Assembly: GCF_042453785.1 (NCBI RefSeq)
Contig: NC_091671.1
Location: 38,393,001 to 38,457,000 of the forward strand
DNA from: Malus domestica
Taxonomy: Eukaryota; Streptophyta; Magnoliopsida; Rosales; Rosaceae
Reading direction: 5' to 3'
Length of the DNA: 64,000 bases
Shown: positions 1 to 13,376 of the stretch, piece after piece
Layout: each line of letters starts with the position of its first letter
Position numbering within the stretch: the stretch's first letter is position 1
Program-made: the position numbers and the translations under genes
The notes under the pieces: generated by a model
The model's database searches: none
The model's input: only the letters and a program-made list of their open reading frames with translations
Told to the model about the DNA's origin: nothing

Positions 1-158
1 TGCCTGAATACAGGATTGGTGAACTAAAAAGAAAAGTTTTTTTATCAGATTTTGCCAAATGTACTGAATTTGGGTAACACAGATCAAATACTAATAACAT
101 TAAGGGAAAACCAAATCTAGCATGGAAAACGAAAAAGGATAGAATGTAGAGTTAATAC
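1..158 (-). other. Intron of the IDM1-like gene
   Basis: On the minus strand this follows the donor at 158-157. The preceding exon ends one base into a codon, as expected for the family's EEKYH motif, so the next exon should begin with AT, left of position 1. No other feature is seen here. Confidence 0.6.
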
Positions 159-2945
159 ATTTTTCCTCACACACATGGCAGGTAACTAATGCTGACGCTG
201 CTAAATTGTCAGTGTCAGTGTCAATGCCATTGCTTTCGCATATATTACCGCCAAACATCCCACAAAATTTGCATGAACAATATACACAATGCCAATCACC
301 TGAGGGGAACTTCTGCAAAATATAAGAATAGAGTTCTCATCTGCTTCAAAACAAACCAGAGGTATAAACGATCTCCAGTTTCTAGGCATATCAAAATGCT
401 TCCAGTTAATTCTCAGGACATCCCAGATTCCCACTATGCAATTAGTTAATGTGATACCCCAAGGGCACTGTATATTTACAACAGTCTTAGAAGGCAGAAT
501 GGGCAATGATAAAATGGCGATATAAATGTTTATTCATGTAGTTAGAACAATTTATAATTGGCTCTACAAACGTACCTTTATCTCTAAACAATTTTGGTGG
601 AATGTTGATGGACAGCCATCACAACAAATCAAGTCCCCACCATCTCCACAGATTCCACACGTATCATCGTTTGGGTCTTCCCTGTTAACACCCACAAAAT
701 GAAATCCCCGACGTTCATATTCATCCTGTTTATTCCATGAGTCAAGCAGGCATTGCAAAAGTGTAGACCCTGAGTCTACATATATATGTTTAAACGGCTC
801 AGAGTAATCACTTTTGGCGTGGGTTACAAACTTCGAAATTGAGATTGTTTCTCCACAGCAACCACAATGAATTCCATCTCTTGTAATGTTACCCTCAAGA
901 AGCACCTGTGTCTTTCTCTTGTTCATGTACTTCACCTTTGAATTAAGTGATAGTGTTCCCAAATCAATCATCCAGGCAAGTACTGTTCTTTTCCCATCAT
1001 ATGGTACATGGCCATCATTATCTGAATCCGCATTATCAGAGTTCCGAACCAACAGACCACATCGCTTTCTATATTTTGTCTTATGTAAACTTCGCCTTCC
1101 CTTGCACGCTGCACGTGCTGAATCATCCTTCTCAATAAGTAAACGTTTCCACTTGAATGGCCTACCCAATTTCTTTTTCTTTTTCTCTCCAATAACTCCA
1201 TCCACTGCATACCCGCCCTTTTTCTTCTTTTTCTTTTCACTAATCCCGCCCTCCATTCCATTTTTTCCCTTCTTCCCTTTCTTTTTCCCCACCCTTTTCA
1301 CAATTTGTATCCTTGCTAGCATGTCAATTTCCTCCGGTGGAATCGGAGTAAATTTGAAGCTAGGCTTACAAAATTCGGAATTATTTTCACCATTTTCACA
1401 ACGCATTTTTAGGGTTGTGTAAGCCTTGGTGACTGACCAGTGAGTCTGTCCTGCTGGAGTTACATACACTGCATCCTTGTAATCTCTGCCATTCCTAGGC
1501 CTATATTGAATGGTCCAACCTGCACGCATAATTAGATCCACTATTTTATCTCTCACCAACTGTTTTTGCTTACTTCTGGCGCAATCTCGATCCTGACCCT
1601 TGTGCTTTATTTTCCGTTCTTTATTTCCCTTCTGTTTCTGTTTCCGTTCATTATTTCCTTCTCCATCCTCACTGTCCTCATTCTCCAAATCATTTCCTTT
1701 TTTATCCCTTTTAGCTGGAGAAAAGGCCTTCACATCAAACTCTTTCCCAATATTCCTCCTTACCAGATATGAACTGTTAGTTGTCATATTCACTTTAATT
1801 CTTTCTCGTGATCTCAAAACCATATTGCCTTCATTAGCAAGCTTTCCTTTCAAACCCACATTAGTCTTTTGCACATTAAATGGTCTCTTGTGCTCCAATT
1901 TTGACTTCTTTCTCAACGGACCCACCGACAGATCACTCTCTTCCGTTTGTACCTTCTTAGGTCTCCCACGCTTACGTTTCAGTAGCACGGCACCTGAACC
2001 ATCACTTTCATTCTTTTCCACCTTGAGTAGGCCCCCTCTCTTTCCTTCCAACTTCTTTGCAAACCGTTCAACCAACTGATCACCCCCTTCGTTTTTAACC
2101 TTGGAAGATTTCTTGCAAGACCCATCACTCCCTGCCTTATCACACACCCCATTCACCACAACTCGTGACCGCAGAACCCTAACTGTAGTTAGCACTTTAC
2201 TATCCACCTCATCTTCCTTGACCCTTTTCTTCTCAAGAGCATCATTATCAATTTCTTCGCCATTATCAACCCGCCTCCTTTTCTTCCCAGTCTCACCTAC
2301 TCCCACATTTTCACTCTGGCCCAACAGAACAACCCCTTCATCTTTTACCTCACTACATTGCTTGTCAGACCCATCACTTTCTCTACTTTCGGCATCCAGA
2401 ACACTATCACTCACAACCTTACCACACCCTCCATTCACCGCTGACTGTGACCACAGAACTCGACCAACAACTTGCACTTTACCATCCACCTCCATTTCCT
2501 TCCTCCTTTCATTGTTTCCCTCACTACATTGTTTCTGAGACCCGTCATTTTCTCTACTTTCCGCAACCAGTTCCCCATTGCTCACCTCCTTATCGCCCCC
2601 TCCATCCGCCGCTGACTGTGATCGGAAAACCCGCCCAAAAATTCGCACTTCACCATCGGCCTCTTTTTCCTTCACCCACTTTTTCTCAACACCCTCATCA
2701 CCAATTTCTTCACCATTACCAACACACCTCTTCTTCCCACTCTTAGCGGCTCCACCATTTTCACTCCCACCCTCCTCGCCACCCTCCCCCACAAATTCTT
2801 TCTCGGGTTCCTCTGCCCCGCCCGAAACCAAATGCCGGGTTTTCTCCCCGCCGGAATCCAAACCGCCCCGCTTCAACTCATCCCCTTTCTTTTGAACACC
2901 AATTTGCTTATCCCTCTCACCCCTTACCTTCCCAGATCTCAACAT
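159..2945 (-). CDS. IDM1-like PHD-finger protein, N-terminal part (3' end beyond left edge)
   Basis: Exon 1 is 2945-576 (790 codons, phase 0, donor gtacg). Exon 2 is 312-159 (acceptor ttttgcag; donor gtatta after the first base of a Tyr codon). The gene continues left of position 1. Residues about 460-520 hold the conserved domain N-terminal to the PHD in IDM1-type proteins ([13 protein letters not shown]). Residues about 650-740 resemble the TIFY-binding/Jas-type domain. A PHD finger begins near residue 762 ([24 protein letters not shown]) and is completed by exon 2 ([13 protein letters not shown]). The N-terminal 400 residues are charged and low complexity, with three degenerate repeats around (F/W)RSQSA and an AT-hook-like KRKRGRPKK near residue 321. 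IDM1/ROS4 proteins are nuclear histone acetyltransferases that recruit active DNA demethylation. The GNAT domain would lie off the window, so acetyltransferase activity is inferred from family architecture only. Confidence 0.85.
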
Positions 2946-3097
2946 CTCTCACGATACACCCTAATCACAGAAAACCCACTTCAGTTTTGAACTTGATTAC
3001 ACAAACCCAACAGCTAGAAAGCTCTTCTCTCAAGAATTAACCCTACCTGTAACCAAAAAATTAAAGAAAATATTTACATAAAAATATATGCATACAA

Positions 3098-3124
3098 ATA
3101 TATATATATATATATATATATATG
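3098..3124. repeat. (AT)n microsatellite
   Basis: An uninterrupted TA/AT dinucleotide run about 150 bp upstream of the IDM1-like start codon, in its 5' UTR or proximal promoter. Confidence 0.9.
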
Positions 3125-3246
3125 GAAATCAGTGAAATGTTTTGAGCGTGTACGGACTGACCAGATCACCAGCCGCGACAATGGGTTGACGAAGGTCCCA
3201 GTCAATGCAAAGTCACGGGGGGAAATTCTGATGCCTCTCTCACGAG

Positions 3247-3263
3247 CACGTGCGCGGCACGTG
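3247..3263. promoter_or_regulatory. Paired G-boxes (CACGTG) upstream of the IDM1-like gene
   Basis: Two palindromic CACGTG motifs lie at 3247-3252 and 3258-3263, 11 bp apart start to start (about one helical turn) and about 300 bp upstream of the IDM1-like ATG. G-boxes bind bHLH and bZIP factors in plants. The motif is seen; its use as a promoter element is inferred from position. Confidence 0.5.
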
Positions 3264-3593
3264 ACCCAAAAGCTTCAGTGGTTCAGCCATGGCGCTTTGT
3301 GAAATTGGGGAAGAAATTAAAGGAGAGAGATTCTTGATAGAGACACGGAAGCCTTAGGGGACTTGCAAGCTTTCCCTTTGCTTTTTTATTTTTTTATTTT
3401 TTTATTTTTTCAGGGGTGGTTTTGTGGTTTTCCCTCCATAAATTACAACAAATTGGAAATTTCTGTTTTTATTTAAATATTTTGTTTTTTGGGTGGGTGG
3501 ATGGTATTTTTTTGTCACATGGGGCATAAGTCCTTTTCTCACAGGACCTTTTTCTATTGATTAATTGATATCTTGTTTTGCACCGTTAATTAA

Positions 3594-3751
3594 TAGGAAA
3601 ACTAATAAAAATAGTCTGAAAACTTTGAGTTTTAACGATAATAATAAAATAAATGGTAAGATGAATAATATCAAGATTGACTTTTTAATGTAAAAATGTG
3701 GTTTTTATTTAAAACAAACAGTACATGAAGATTTTCATTAAAATTTCCTTA
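3594..3751. mobile_element. MITE-like repeat, family A
   Basis: Begins aggaaaactaat, contains ctttgagttttaacgata, and ends near aaaatttcctt. It shares these blocks with 5520-5681 (opposite orientation) and 16815-16915, so three members occur in the window. No transposase ORF is present. The superfamily cannot be told from these copies. Confidence 0.6.
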
Positions 3752-4205
3752 ATTAATTGATATCTAAATTGTACAGATTTGTTTATTTTAACATTCGACT
3801 CTTCAACTTACCATATTATCTCAATTTACAATGTTAATCTTTCTTTTGTTGTTAATAAAAGTTTACAATAGTCACTTAGTATTATGATTTATTGGTATTC
3901 ATCTTTGAGTGAGAGATTTTAGATTTAATTATCGCTAAAGGTGAATTTTATGGAGGTTCATTGAGGCCTACCCTAACTTCTCTTAGTGTAAATAATAACG
4001 TTTATTAAAAAAAAATTACAATGCTTAATTAGTTTTGATAATTATCTTTATTTTGGGTTTTACTCCATTTATTGAAGATTTGAAGTAACGTCTGGGATCT
4101 TATTAATTGGTGAAATTATATTAAATAGATTTTGATTTGTTATTAACGTAGGAATCGTTTAAATTTGCTTTTAAAATGACTAAAAACATTTTTTGTGAGG
4201 TAGAG
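3752..4205. other. AT-rich intergenic DNA, no gene seen
   Basis: Low-complexity AT-rich sequence without a sustained ORF. A short stretch near 4150-4200 resembles the start of the next MITE and may be a degraded fragment of it. Confidence 0.5.
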
Positions 4206-4442
4206 TAAGGACTCGTTTGGATGTGCTTCTAAAATAACTAAAAGCACTTTTAGATAAAATATTTTTTGGTTCCAAAAGCATTTAAAGTGTTTTTTGCAAT
4301 AAACACAAATTATGTGCTTCTTCCAAGAAACACTTTAAGTGGGTTTTCAAGATTACTTGCATCTTTGCTAAATATTTATTCTAAAAATATTTTCACCAAA
4401 AACGCTTTCAATTATTATAAATGTACATCCAAACGAACTGTA
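4206..4442. mobile_element. hAT-like MITE with cgtttggatgt termini
   Basis: The left end reads ctcgtttggatgtgctt and the right end atgtacatccaaacgaac, which is its inverted repeat. The interior alternates aaaagcactttt-type motifs. Related termini occur at 16017-16197, 30028-30208 and 31272-31622. The target duplication is not clear, so the hAT assignment is tentative. Confidence 0.6.
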
Positions 4443-4499
4443 AGTCATTCTAAGTCCGAACGAAGTCAAGGACATTGAAAACTTGTGTTCCTAACTTGA

Positions 4500-5350
4500 C
4501 CGAAAGACTTGTGAGTTTGTTTGTTTATGATTGGGTCGACAATGAGTCGCAAAAAACAGTTGGATCCTGTCTTGTAATATGCGACCAATGGATTCTGTCA
4601 CCCACCAACCAACAAGCCTAATAGGGGCAAAGCTTAATTAGCAAAGTAATCCTACAAGCTTTGTGTAAAACTTTCCTTTCTCTCGCCGTGAGAGACCTTC
4701 CTTCTGTGTGAGAGTTAATCTCACTGATCTGTATGAGTGGTTCTCAATCTAGTCCAATTCCGGTGCCGTCAATCCTAGCTTCGACTAGGATTGGTGGGTT
4801 TTCTTTTGTTTCTTTCTCCTCTTCCATCCGCTGTTTTATTCTCTGGTTTTATTGGCTGATTTGCCTTCTTCTCTCCCTTTTGTCGCCTCTCATCCAATTT
4901 CCAAGCTTCAGCCACCCTTTGCCATGATTTGTTGCTGTGTTTCGAGTTGGTGTGCTTTGATCTGATGCTTGCACTGGGTCGGGTGCTCCTTGCATCCCCC
5001 ACCTTATCTTTGTTATCTGCCTTTGTTGGCAATATTGCTCGTGGACTACCATGAGCTTCTTTCACTTGGTTGTAGGTTCTCTGGTGTCTGTAGCTGGGAA
5101 TTGGCTGCTGGTATCGATGAGGTGAGGCTTTGTTTGGGGATCGAATTTGGTTGGATCGACATGCACGTCTGCTGTTTTGGTAGTTGCAGCGACAGTTATG
5201 GCGGAAGACGCAGCGGCTCCGGTTGTTTCTGTGTTTTCTTTGTTTTGGTCTCAACTTTGGTTGCGCCTCTGTTGTTTGTTTGTGTTTTTATTTTTGGGCC
5301 TCTGTGTTGTAATGTTTGTTGTTGGTAATGCATGTTACCTTTGCTCCAAA
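4500..5350. other. Unassigned intergenic segment with short ORFs and an A-rich end
   Basis: Contains overlapping short ORFs (4733-4927 and 4969-5328, plus strand) with no recognisable domain. It ends in an A-rich stretch (aaaaattaaaaaaattaaa) after TG-rich sequence ending ggtaatgcatgttacc. This could be the 3' end of a non-LTR retroelement, but no reverse transcriptase or clear target duplication is seen. Confidence 0.3.
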
Positions 5351-5519
5351 AATTAAAAAAATTAAAGACGTTGACATCATGGTTAAGGTAAGTAATCCGT
5401 TTTGTTTGGCCGGATATGGTAAGTAATCTTAAGATAAAATGGTAAGTGGTTCAATGCAATAATCATGCCTTTAAGGACATAGCAAAATGAATAACCGAAT
5501 GGACTATGGATAGAAAAAT

Positions 5520-5681
5520 GGGAACTTTAACGAAAAGCACCCGGTACTGTTCACTTTAACGAAAAACCACATTTTTACACTAAAAAATCAATCCTGGTAC
5601 TATTCACTTTACCCTTTATTTTGTCCTGATCATTAAAACTCAAAGTTTTCAAGCCCTTTTCATTAGTTTTCCTTAGAAAAA
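5520..5681. mobile_element. MITE-like repeat, family A (most complete copy)
   Basis: Starts gggaactttaacgaaaagc and ends cattagttttcctt, with an internal near-repeat of gttcactttaacg/tattcactttaccc. It is the inverse-orientation relative of 3594-3751 and 16815-16915. I recall this sequence type as abundant in apple/pear, which needs a search to confirm. Confidence 0.65.
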
Positions 5682-6035
5682 TAGCAACATATTGACATTT
5701 TTACTTACTTGAAAACAAAACGTTGAAAATGAAAATGAAAAATATAATAATTGAGAATGCAATTGACTACTCCTTATTCAATCGAATTCATCATGGTTCA
5801 TGCATGCAATACGAATTGCATTTTGAGACTTAACAAATTTTCTTTATTTCATTCCTCGGGGAGTGCTTGACCATCGAGCTGATCATGCACTCTCCGAAAG
5901 AAACAAGCCCCATTGTATTTGAGTATCATTTAAGCTTGTGTGAGCACAACTTTCAATAACCGGTTTGGCGCTCTCACAAAGAAGCAATGCCCAACTGGTT
6001 GGTTAGACACTCTCACAAGGAAGCATGCCCAAGAG

Positions 6036-6096
6036 TTGCAAAGGAAAGGAAATCTCGGATGTTTAGGTAACATCCGAGATTTCATTTTCTTTGCAA
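6036..6096. other. Perfect-loop hairpin (about 27-bp stem, 5-nt loop)
   Basis: The arm tgcaaaggaaaggaaatctc...gatgtt pairs with aacatc...gagatttcattttctttgca around the loop taggt, with two or three mismatches. It lies about 360 bp beyond the eS24 stop codon. It may be a small fold-back remnant; the stem is short for a plant miRNA precursor. Confidence 0.55.
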
Positions 6097-6457
6097 GGTT
6101 GGTTAGGTAAGTGCGTAGGAATTGGCTATTCTAAATTCCAGACTTCCCCCATGTTACTAACACATGGTACTAGAAATGAAAACATGCAAGTTCATTTCCC
6201 TCCCGTATTCTGAACATCTCAAACTCATTTCCCTCGTTCCAAGTAAATAAACATGCGAATTGATGGTTTAAATTTCGTTACTGAATAATTAGAACATACA
6301 TAACATTCCGCAACTCATAAAACATCATAACGTTTTTTATGAAATTAAAACATCCCAAAATTTCATGCTCGCTAACAAAAGAAAATAACAAGATGCAGCT
6401 AGGCTGATGACACAGAACCCTACTGCGAACACATACGATCCCAAAACATGCAGAAGC

Positions 6458-8443
6458 TCATTTCTTCTTCGCCTTGGCAGCATCACCGGCCTTTGTCTGC
6501 ACATATAACATTTGAAAATGTTAAACCAACTCAAGAAAACATCAGGGTAAAACTTTTAGCTGAAAACGTTGAAAAGGTTTGATAACCAGTGTTTCCAATT
6601 CCAGGGCGTACCAACTGCTTAAGGTAATACATTCCCTGACTGTACGGTCACATTTTACTAGCACTAACCAGGACAAAACAATAACAATATTCTTACCTTC
6701 TTAACTCCACGAATCTTCTTGGCTCTGTTCTTCCTTTCCTTGAGTTGTTTCCTTGATTTTTCAACCTTTGTATCCAGTCCATTCTGCACAAGTAGCCAAG
6801 TTTGAGAGATAACAACAGACAAATATATGTGTGTGTGTGTGTGTGTGTGTACAAAGTATATATGAGTATGTTGAGAGAGATCTCAAAATTTATAAGGTCA
6901 AAGAGACAAGCTTTGAGAGCCATATGCATTTCATGCCAAACAAACGACAGATTCTTTGACCGAAAGATGCCTATAGACTGAAACTACACAGTATCACAAA
7001 TCAGCAAAAGGAATACCAAAACCCGCTTTTGTAACATTGCAAGCAATTGTTTAAATCAGCACCCCAATTATGGAACAATATAAATATACGGAGAGTGGCG
7101 AAAAGAAACATTATACTCAACGATATTAAGTAAGAACCCACTCTAAAACCATGAATCAAATACTGACTAAATCAGTGAACTTAAATAGACAGATGAACCT
7201 CCTCCAACAGTTAATGAACAACCTCAGAGAAATTTTGTATCAAGCTCATTCCAGAGAACTGCTATTTTTAAGATCCTGTTTCTCTCTCTTAGTCTCATTT
7301 CTGCCAGTTCCAACCCCAATACGTATTGGATTTGTTCAAATCCAACACCATACAATGGAACCGGCCATACCAGATAAGTATAAAGGGAAGTCTTTAAGGG
7401 AAGGGATCCCCATTTTTCAAAAAAAAAATGGGGATATCCTCAGGACCGTTAGATTTGGCTTTAATGAAATCCTGTGGTTGAGATTATGTGGCCTGTGATT
7501 TAATCACTTCCCTTAAAGGGCCTGAAGTATAAAGATACATTTAATGCACATTTTGAATGACTACAGAGGTTAAAAACAGATATTTGCCAATATGCAAGCA
7601 CCACATAATGGGATGGGAGCGAATAAGATAAGTTACCCTGATCAGCCTGTACTTGGGCTCGTACTTCTTGGCATTCTCTACGGAATCATAGATCAAACCG
7701 AAACCAGTAGACTTCCCCCCTCCAAAATGGGTGCGGAACTTGAATACGAAGATGGCATTTGGGTCCCTCACCTCGTACAACCTCGCAAGTTTCTCCTTCA
7801 ACTCCGCCTTCATTACGAAAAGAAACAGAAACCCATTTCAATCAACACTTCTTTGCCCCATTATTACAATTGTACTTCTCCCACCCCTCTAACAAAACCA
7901 TAAAATCCATAAAATAAATAGATCTAGCAGCAAAACAGTCCTAAAAGAATTGACACAGAACCAAGCGCAATGACGTTCTAAGATTCATAAAGCTGACCCC
8001 ACTTAGTGGGAAAACGCTTTGTTGTTGTTGTAGTAAAACAGTCCTAAAAAATTGGACAAACCCATGATTTCAAATTATATATTTTCAAAACCAATATCGA
8101 AACCGTACGCATTTCCTATTAGCGAGTACAACAGCATCAAATATACAGAAACAATTCCCCATTGAAAGAAACAACAAGCTCGAAGAAAGAAACCAAACCT
8201 TTGAGACATTGGGTCGGCCAGGATGCAGAACATCGATGACCTACACATCAAACCCAATAAATCACACAGTAAAATCAGCCGACCAGGTAAAAAACACACA
8301 TCTGGGTAATTTTCTATGTCCTTTTTCCTGCATTTTCTAGTTGACCAAACAGGGAAAGTAGTACTCACGAATTGCTTTCTGGAGAGAAGGCGATTGGTCA
8401 TGAACTTCCTCGTACGGATCGTCACTGCCTTGGTATCCGCCAT
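6458..8443 (-). CDS. RPS24: 40S ribosomal protein S24 (eS24)
   Basis: Five coding exons on the minus strand: 8443-8369 (25 codons), 8240-8199 (14), 7807-7637 (57), 6783-6697 (29) and 6496-6458 (12 plus TGA). All junctions are phase 0 with GT-AG borders. The product is 137 aa, the normal eS24 length, starting [20 protein letters not shown] and ending in a basic [11 protein letters not shown] tail. Core family motifs include [14 protein letters not shown] and [19 protein letters not shown]. eS24 is a small-subunit protein needed for pre-rRNA maturation and 40S assembly. The promoter carries a TATA box, telo-box and site II motifs typical of ribosomal protein genes. Introns hold a MITE, a SINE fragment and a TG microsatellite. 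No defect is seen. Confidence 0.97.
6829..6850. repeat. (TG)n microsatellite in an eS24 intron
   Basis: A run of TG dinucleotides follows atata in the third intron of eS24. Confidence 0.9.
7386..7524. mobile_element. MITE (139 bp) in eS24 intron 3 with 10-bp target duplication
   Basis: Termini ggaagtctttaagggaag and, inverted, caggccctttaagggaag flank a short interior containing gatccccatttttc. The 10-bp direct repeat AAGTATAAAG lies at 7376-7385 and 7525-7534. A 9-10-bp duplication is typical of Mutator-like elements. Related copies occur in the 33.3-35.0 kb region. Confidence 0.75.
7953..8034 (+). mobile_element. 5'-truncated Au-like SINE in eS24 intron 2
   Basis: The 3' end reads gaccccacttagtggg...ctttgttgttgttgt, the tail form of Au-type plant SINEs. 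It is flanked by a near-perfect target duplication of about 20 bp: aaaacagtcctaaaagaatt at 7932-7951 and aaaacagtcctaaaaaatt from 8035. The 5' promoter part is missing. Confidence 0.75.
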
Positions 8444-8548
8444 GGCTCTCTCTCTCTTCTCTCTCTCTGCGCCTCCGCTCTGTGTTCGGCTGGAGACTGT
8501 CTGTGTGAGAGGTTTGCGCGTTTGAGGAGGAGGGGGCGATAGGAGGTT

Positions 8549-8649
8549 TTTAGGGTTCCGGAATTGGACTATGCATCTTTTATATAGCGGTAAAGCCCAT
8601 CTTCTGAAATGTTTGGGCCGATCCAAACCGTAATGGTATCTCCGGCCCA
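8549..8649 (-). promoter_or_regulatory. eS24 promoter: TATA box, telo-box and site II motifs
   Basis: Read on the minus strand, the region upstream of the eS24 ATG has a telo-box (aaccctaaa, 8549-8557), a TATATAAAA box near 8577-8585, and three GGGCC/T site II motifs at 8593-8600, 8614-8619 and 8644-8649. Telo-box plus site II is the known promoter signature of plant ribosomal protein genes. The GA-rich leader (8444-8500) becomes the 5' UTR. Confidence 0.7.
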
Positions 8650-9536
8650 ACCGTTTTTTTGGACTTTTTTCTTTTCTTTTTGCAAACATAATCTCAAAGA
8701 TATTTTTTTTTTTGGTAAAGAACATAATCTCCAAGATAAGACTTCATCTAATCGAAATTGTTTTTTTTTTAATTATTTAAAAAGAGGACCAGCTGGTGGT
8801 TTCGTCCACGACAGTCCACCTTTTTGGATGTCAAGAAAACTCGCAGAGACATTTCAACATCTCTTGACCACCATCATGCGATTCACCATCATAAGGAATC
8901 AAACCCAAGATGTGTCATGTGGAAAACATACCTGGAATTTGTTCTCAACCACTAACCACTAACCACCCCGTGATGGTTATCTAATCAAAATGGTTGGATC
9001 ATAACAAGAGTGATGAAAATTGTTGATGTTGCAAACTTTGAAGAAAATAAATTTTGAGATGTTTATATTGTGCATAAGCTATTGATCGAGATTCGAAAAT
9101 TACTTTTGAGACAGTTATATTTTTCAAATAGGGATGAATATGGATTATCGGTCTTAAGAAATGTTTACCAACATTACAGAAATGAGAAAATCATATATGG
9201 TTGAATATGCGTTTGGGCTCATGTCCACACACATCGGCCGATAACCTCTAGCTTGCTCGTGGACAATTATGTAGACACCCATTTTACAATCTGTATGCAT
9301 CCCATGTTAAAGGCGCTCTAAGAGAATATGAACTTAAATCTCATATACGACAATTGTTGAAGAAATAATAATTTTTCGTTGAGTTTATCAAACAGGGAAA
9401 AGGATCCTGTGATCGTGACGTTCATCGTATATCGTGCGGCTAGAAATCATTTCAAAATTTAAATTTTAAAGTTCAATATAAATAGTACCTAACGAAAAAT
9501 TACTGTAATATATACGATGATGTGGAAAGTACTTGT
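8650..9536. other. Intergenic spacer between eS24 and NKAP, no gene seen
   Basis: AT-rich divergent spacer. Several poly-T runs lie at 8655-8770. No sustained ORF, terminal repeat or recognisable element was found. Confidence 0.5.
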
Positions 9537-9594
9537 TGGGCCAGAGCATTTTTTAGGCCCATAAACTTTGGAAGACAAAGAAAAGCCCAGCCCA
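9537..9594 (+). promoter_or_regulatory. Site II cluster upstream of the NKAP gene
   Basis: TGGGCC at 9537-9542, GGCCCA at 9556-9561 and two overlapping AGCCCA motifs at 9584-9594 lie 95-150 bp upstream of the chosen start codon. Site II (TCP-bound) motifs are usual in plant housekeeping promoters. Confidence 0.5.
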
Positions 9595-9634
9595 AGTATT
9601 TTTACTAATATTAGACTTTGGTACCAGAAGTTAG

Positions 9635-11284
<1,650 letters not shown>

Positions 11285-12449
11285 TTTCATGTATGTTTAC
11301 TTTTATCTGAAATTTTGATTTCTTTTCTCTCTTTCATGAATTATGTCATGTATGTTACTAGTTGATTTTGAGCAGTATTGAATTGGATGCTTTGGTCTGT
11401 TAACATCTAGTATTGCGGTGCTTAAAGAAATTCGCTTTTTATCATGGTAGATATCAAATTGTGGAAACAACAAAGCTAGTGATTGCATTCTCAGTTCTCA
11501 ATTCATGCAATCTCCGGTGTTCACTACTGCAAGAAGTTGATTCTCAAGATTCTAGCAGTCACTTTTGTGGTTGATGTTTTTGAGCTTCGGAATGTTTATT
11601 CGTTTTCTTTCCCTTCATCTTGTTGGAGTTTAATAAGTCTAATGTATATAGAAACTGATGACTACTTGCCACATCTTGTTGGAGTTCCGTATAGATTTTC
11701 GTGTGATGGCAGAGACTTTAAATGTTTAGGAAGGAGCTTGTACTTATTTTGAATTTGACAAGTCATGCATGAGGAAGAACTGAACTGGGGGGATTTCAGT
11801 ACTAAATATGTAATGGCTGAACTATGAGTAGATATCTGTTTAAATTTTTGTTTCCTTGGTGAATGAGACAGAGGCAACCTAAAAAGCTGAAAATATCAGG
11901 CATAGATAGGTACTTACAATTACGGACATGTAATTGGTGTATCGAATGTATGTGGTTGATGTAGGACAGAGTCGGGCAGCAGAATTTAATGGCTCAGCAG
12001 AAATGAAAACACTGACAACATAAACTAAAGCAATAATAAAGGATAACTGGAATCACTCCAGGGGCCTCTCACCAAGAATTTTGGCATCTCTCAAATAATT
12101 CCATCGCAGGATAAGAATTCCAATCTTTGGAAAACCAAACTTTTCTATTCATCAACTCTTCATTCCTTTTGAATACTTAAACCTAAAGAACCCAGGAAAG
12201 TAAACTTATTATAGGATCTAATCCAAGATAGAATAGGAAATCTGAAGACTAAAACCCTAAATATTAGAATACTAAAACACCCATTGATTTAGGAAAGCCA
12301 CCGCTTCTGTTCCGCATCAGTAGTCGGTCATATGTAAAAGTACCTCCGATTAGAAGCCAAGTACGGGTACTTTCAATTATGGACATTTTTTAGGTATATC
12401 AGAATATATGTAGCCGGTCATACAATCACTTATTCACAACCTCCTGTGG
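11285..12449. other. NKAP 3' flank and degraded repeat-like DNA
   Basis: The first 100-300 bp are probably NKAP 3' UTR. The stretch 11,950-12,330 resembles retroelement LTR sequence in character (ccaggggcctctcaccaag), but no pair of termini was found. No gene is seen; the ORF at 11483-11752 has no recognisable domain. Confidence 0.4.
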
Positions 12450-12459
12450 GGCATAGTTT

Positions 12460-13366
12460 GAGTAAACTGTCGGTTTACCCCCTGAACTTTCACCTCACTT
12501 TCGATTTCCCCCCTGAACTTTTCCATTGGAAAATTAAGGACTCAAACTAATTTTTTTAGCCAATTTGCCCCTTACCGTTAGTTTTTCATATATTCCATCC
12601 ATATTTCCGTTAAGTGAGACCATGTGCACAACATGTGAGGGTAGTTAAGTTATTTCACTCTTAAAAATAATTTAAAAACTAAAAATAATAAAAAAAACAA
12701 AACTTTCCCTCTATTTTTTCCCGCTAATTCCTATCCTCGATTTTATTTTTCCCTCTCATTCCTATACATGAGAAATGACATATGGTGTTATTGTCTACCA
12801 TTTTTATTTTCTCTAACAAATTAATAATTTGACAAATGCTAATGGTGCTATTGTCTCCAAAGCAGTGCATTAATATAAGAAACCCTAGTCTTTTTTATGG
12901 ACATGTTTATTATATTAATGCACTGCTTTGGAGACAATAACACCATGAGCATTTGTCAAATTATTAATTTGTTAGAGAAAATAAAAATGGTAGTACATGC
13001 TTCAAAAAAAAGATTCACTTAGCTACTTATGAAGACAATAACACCATATGTTATTTCTCATGCATAGGAATGAGAGGGAAAATTAAAATTGAGGATATGA
13101 ATTAGCGGGAAAAAATAGAGGGAAAATTATTATTATTATTTATTTTCAGTTTTTAATCATTTTTAAATTGAAATGACTTAACTATTCTCACATGTTATGC
13201 ACATGGTCTCACTTAACGGAAATATGGATGGAATATATGAAAAACTAACGGTAGGGGGCAAATTGGCTAAAAAAATTAGTTTGAGTCCTTAATTTTCCAA
13301 TAGAAAAGTTCAGGGGGGAAATCGAAAGTGAGGTGAAAGTTCAGGGGGTAAACCGACAGTTTACCC
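12460..13366. mobile_element. 907-bp fold-back Mutator-type MITE with 10-bp target duplication
   Basis: The left end is gagtaaactgtcggtttacc; the right end is its inverted repeat (ggtaaaccgacagtttaccc). Arms of about 400 bp pair through most of the element, including aaattaataatttgacaaatg with its inverse and the paired tagcactgctttggagacaat region. The 10-bp direct repeat GGCATAGTTT lies at 12450-12459 and 13367-13376. There is no transposase. Its termini and internal blocks (ccgttaag, ccatgtgc) match the large element at 35278-53307. Confidence 0.9.
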
Positions 13367-13376
13367 GGCATAGTTT

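Noticed and set aside
886..2895. Several Phe/Ser/Pro-rich plus-strand ORFs
   Set aside because: Shadows of the Lys/Glu-rich IDM1-like exon on the other strand.
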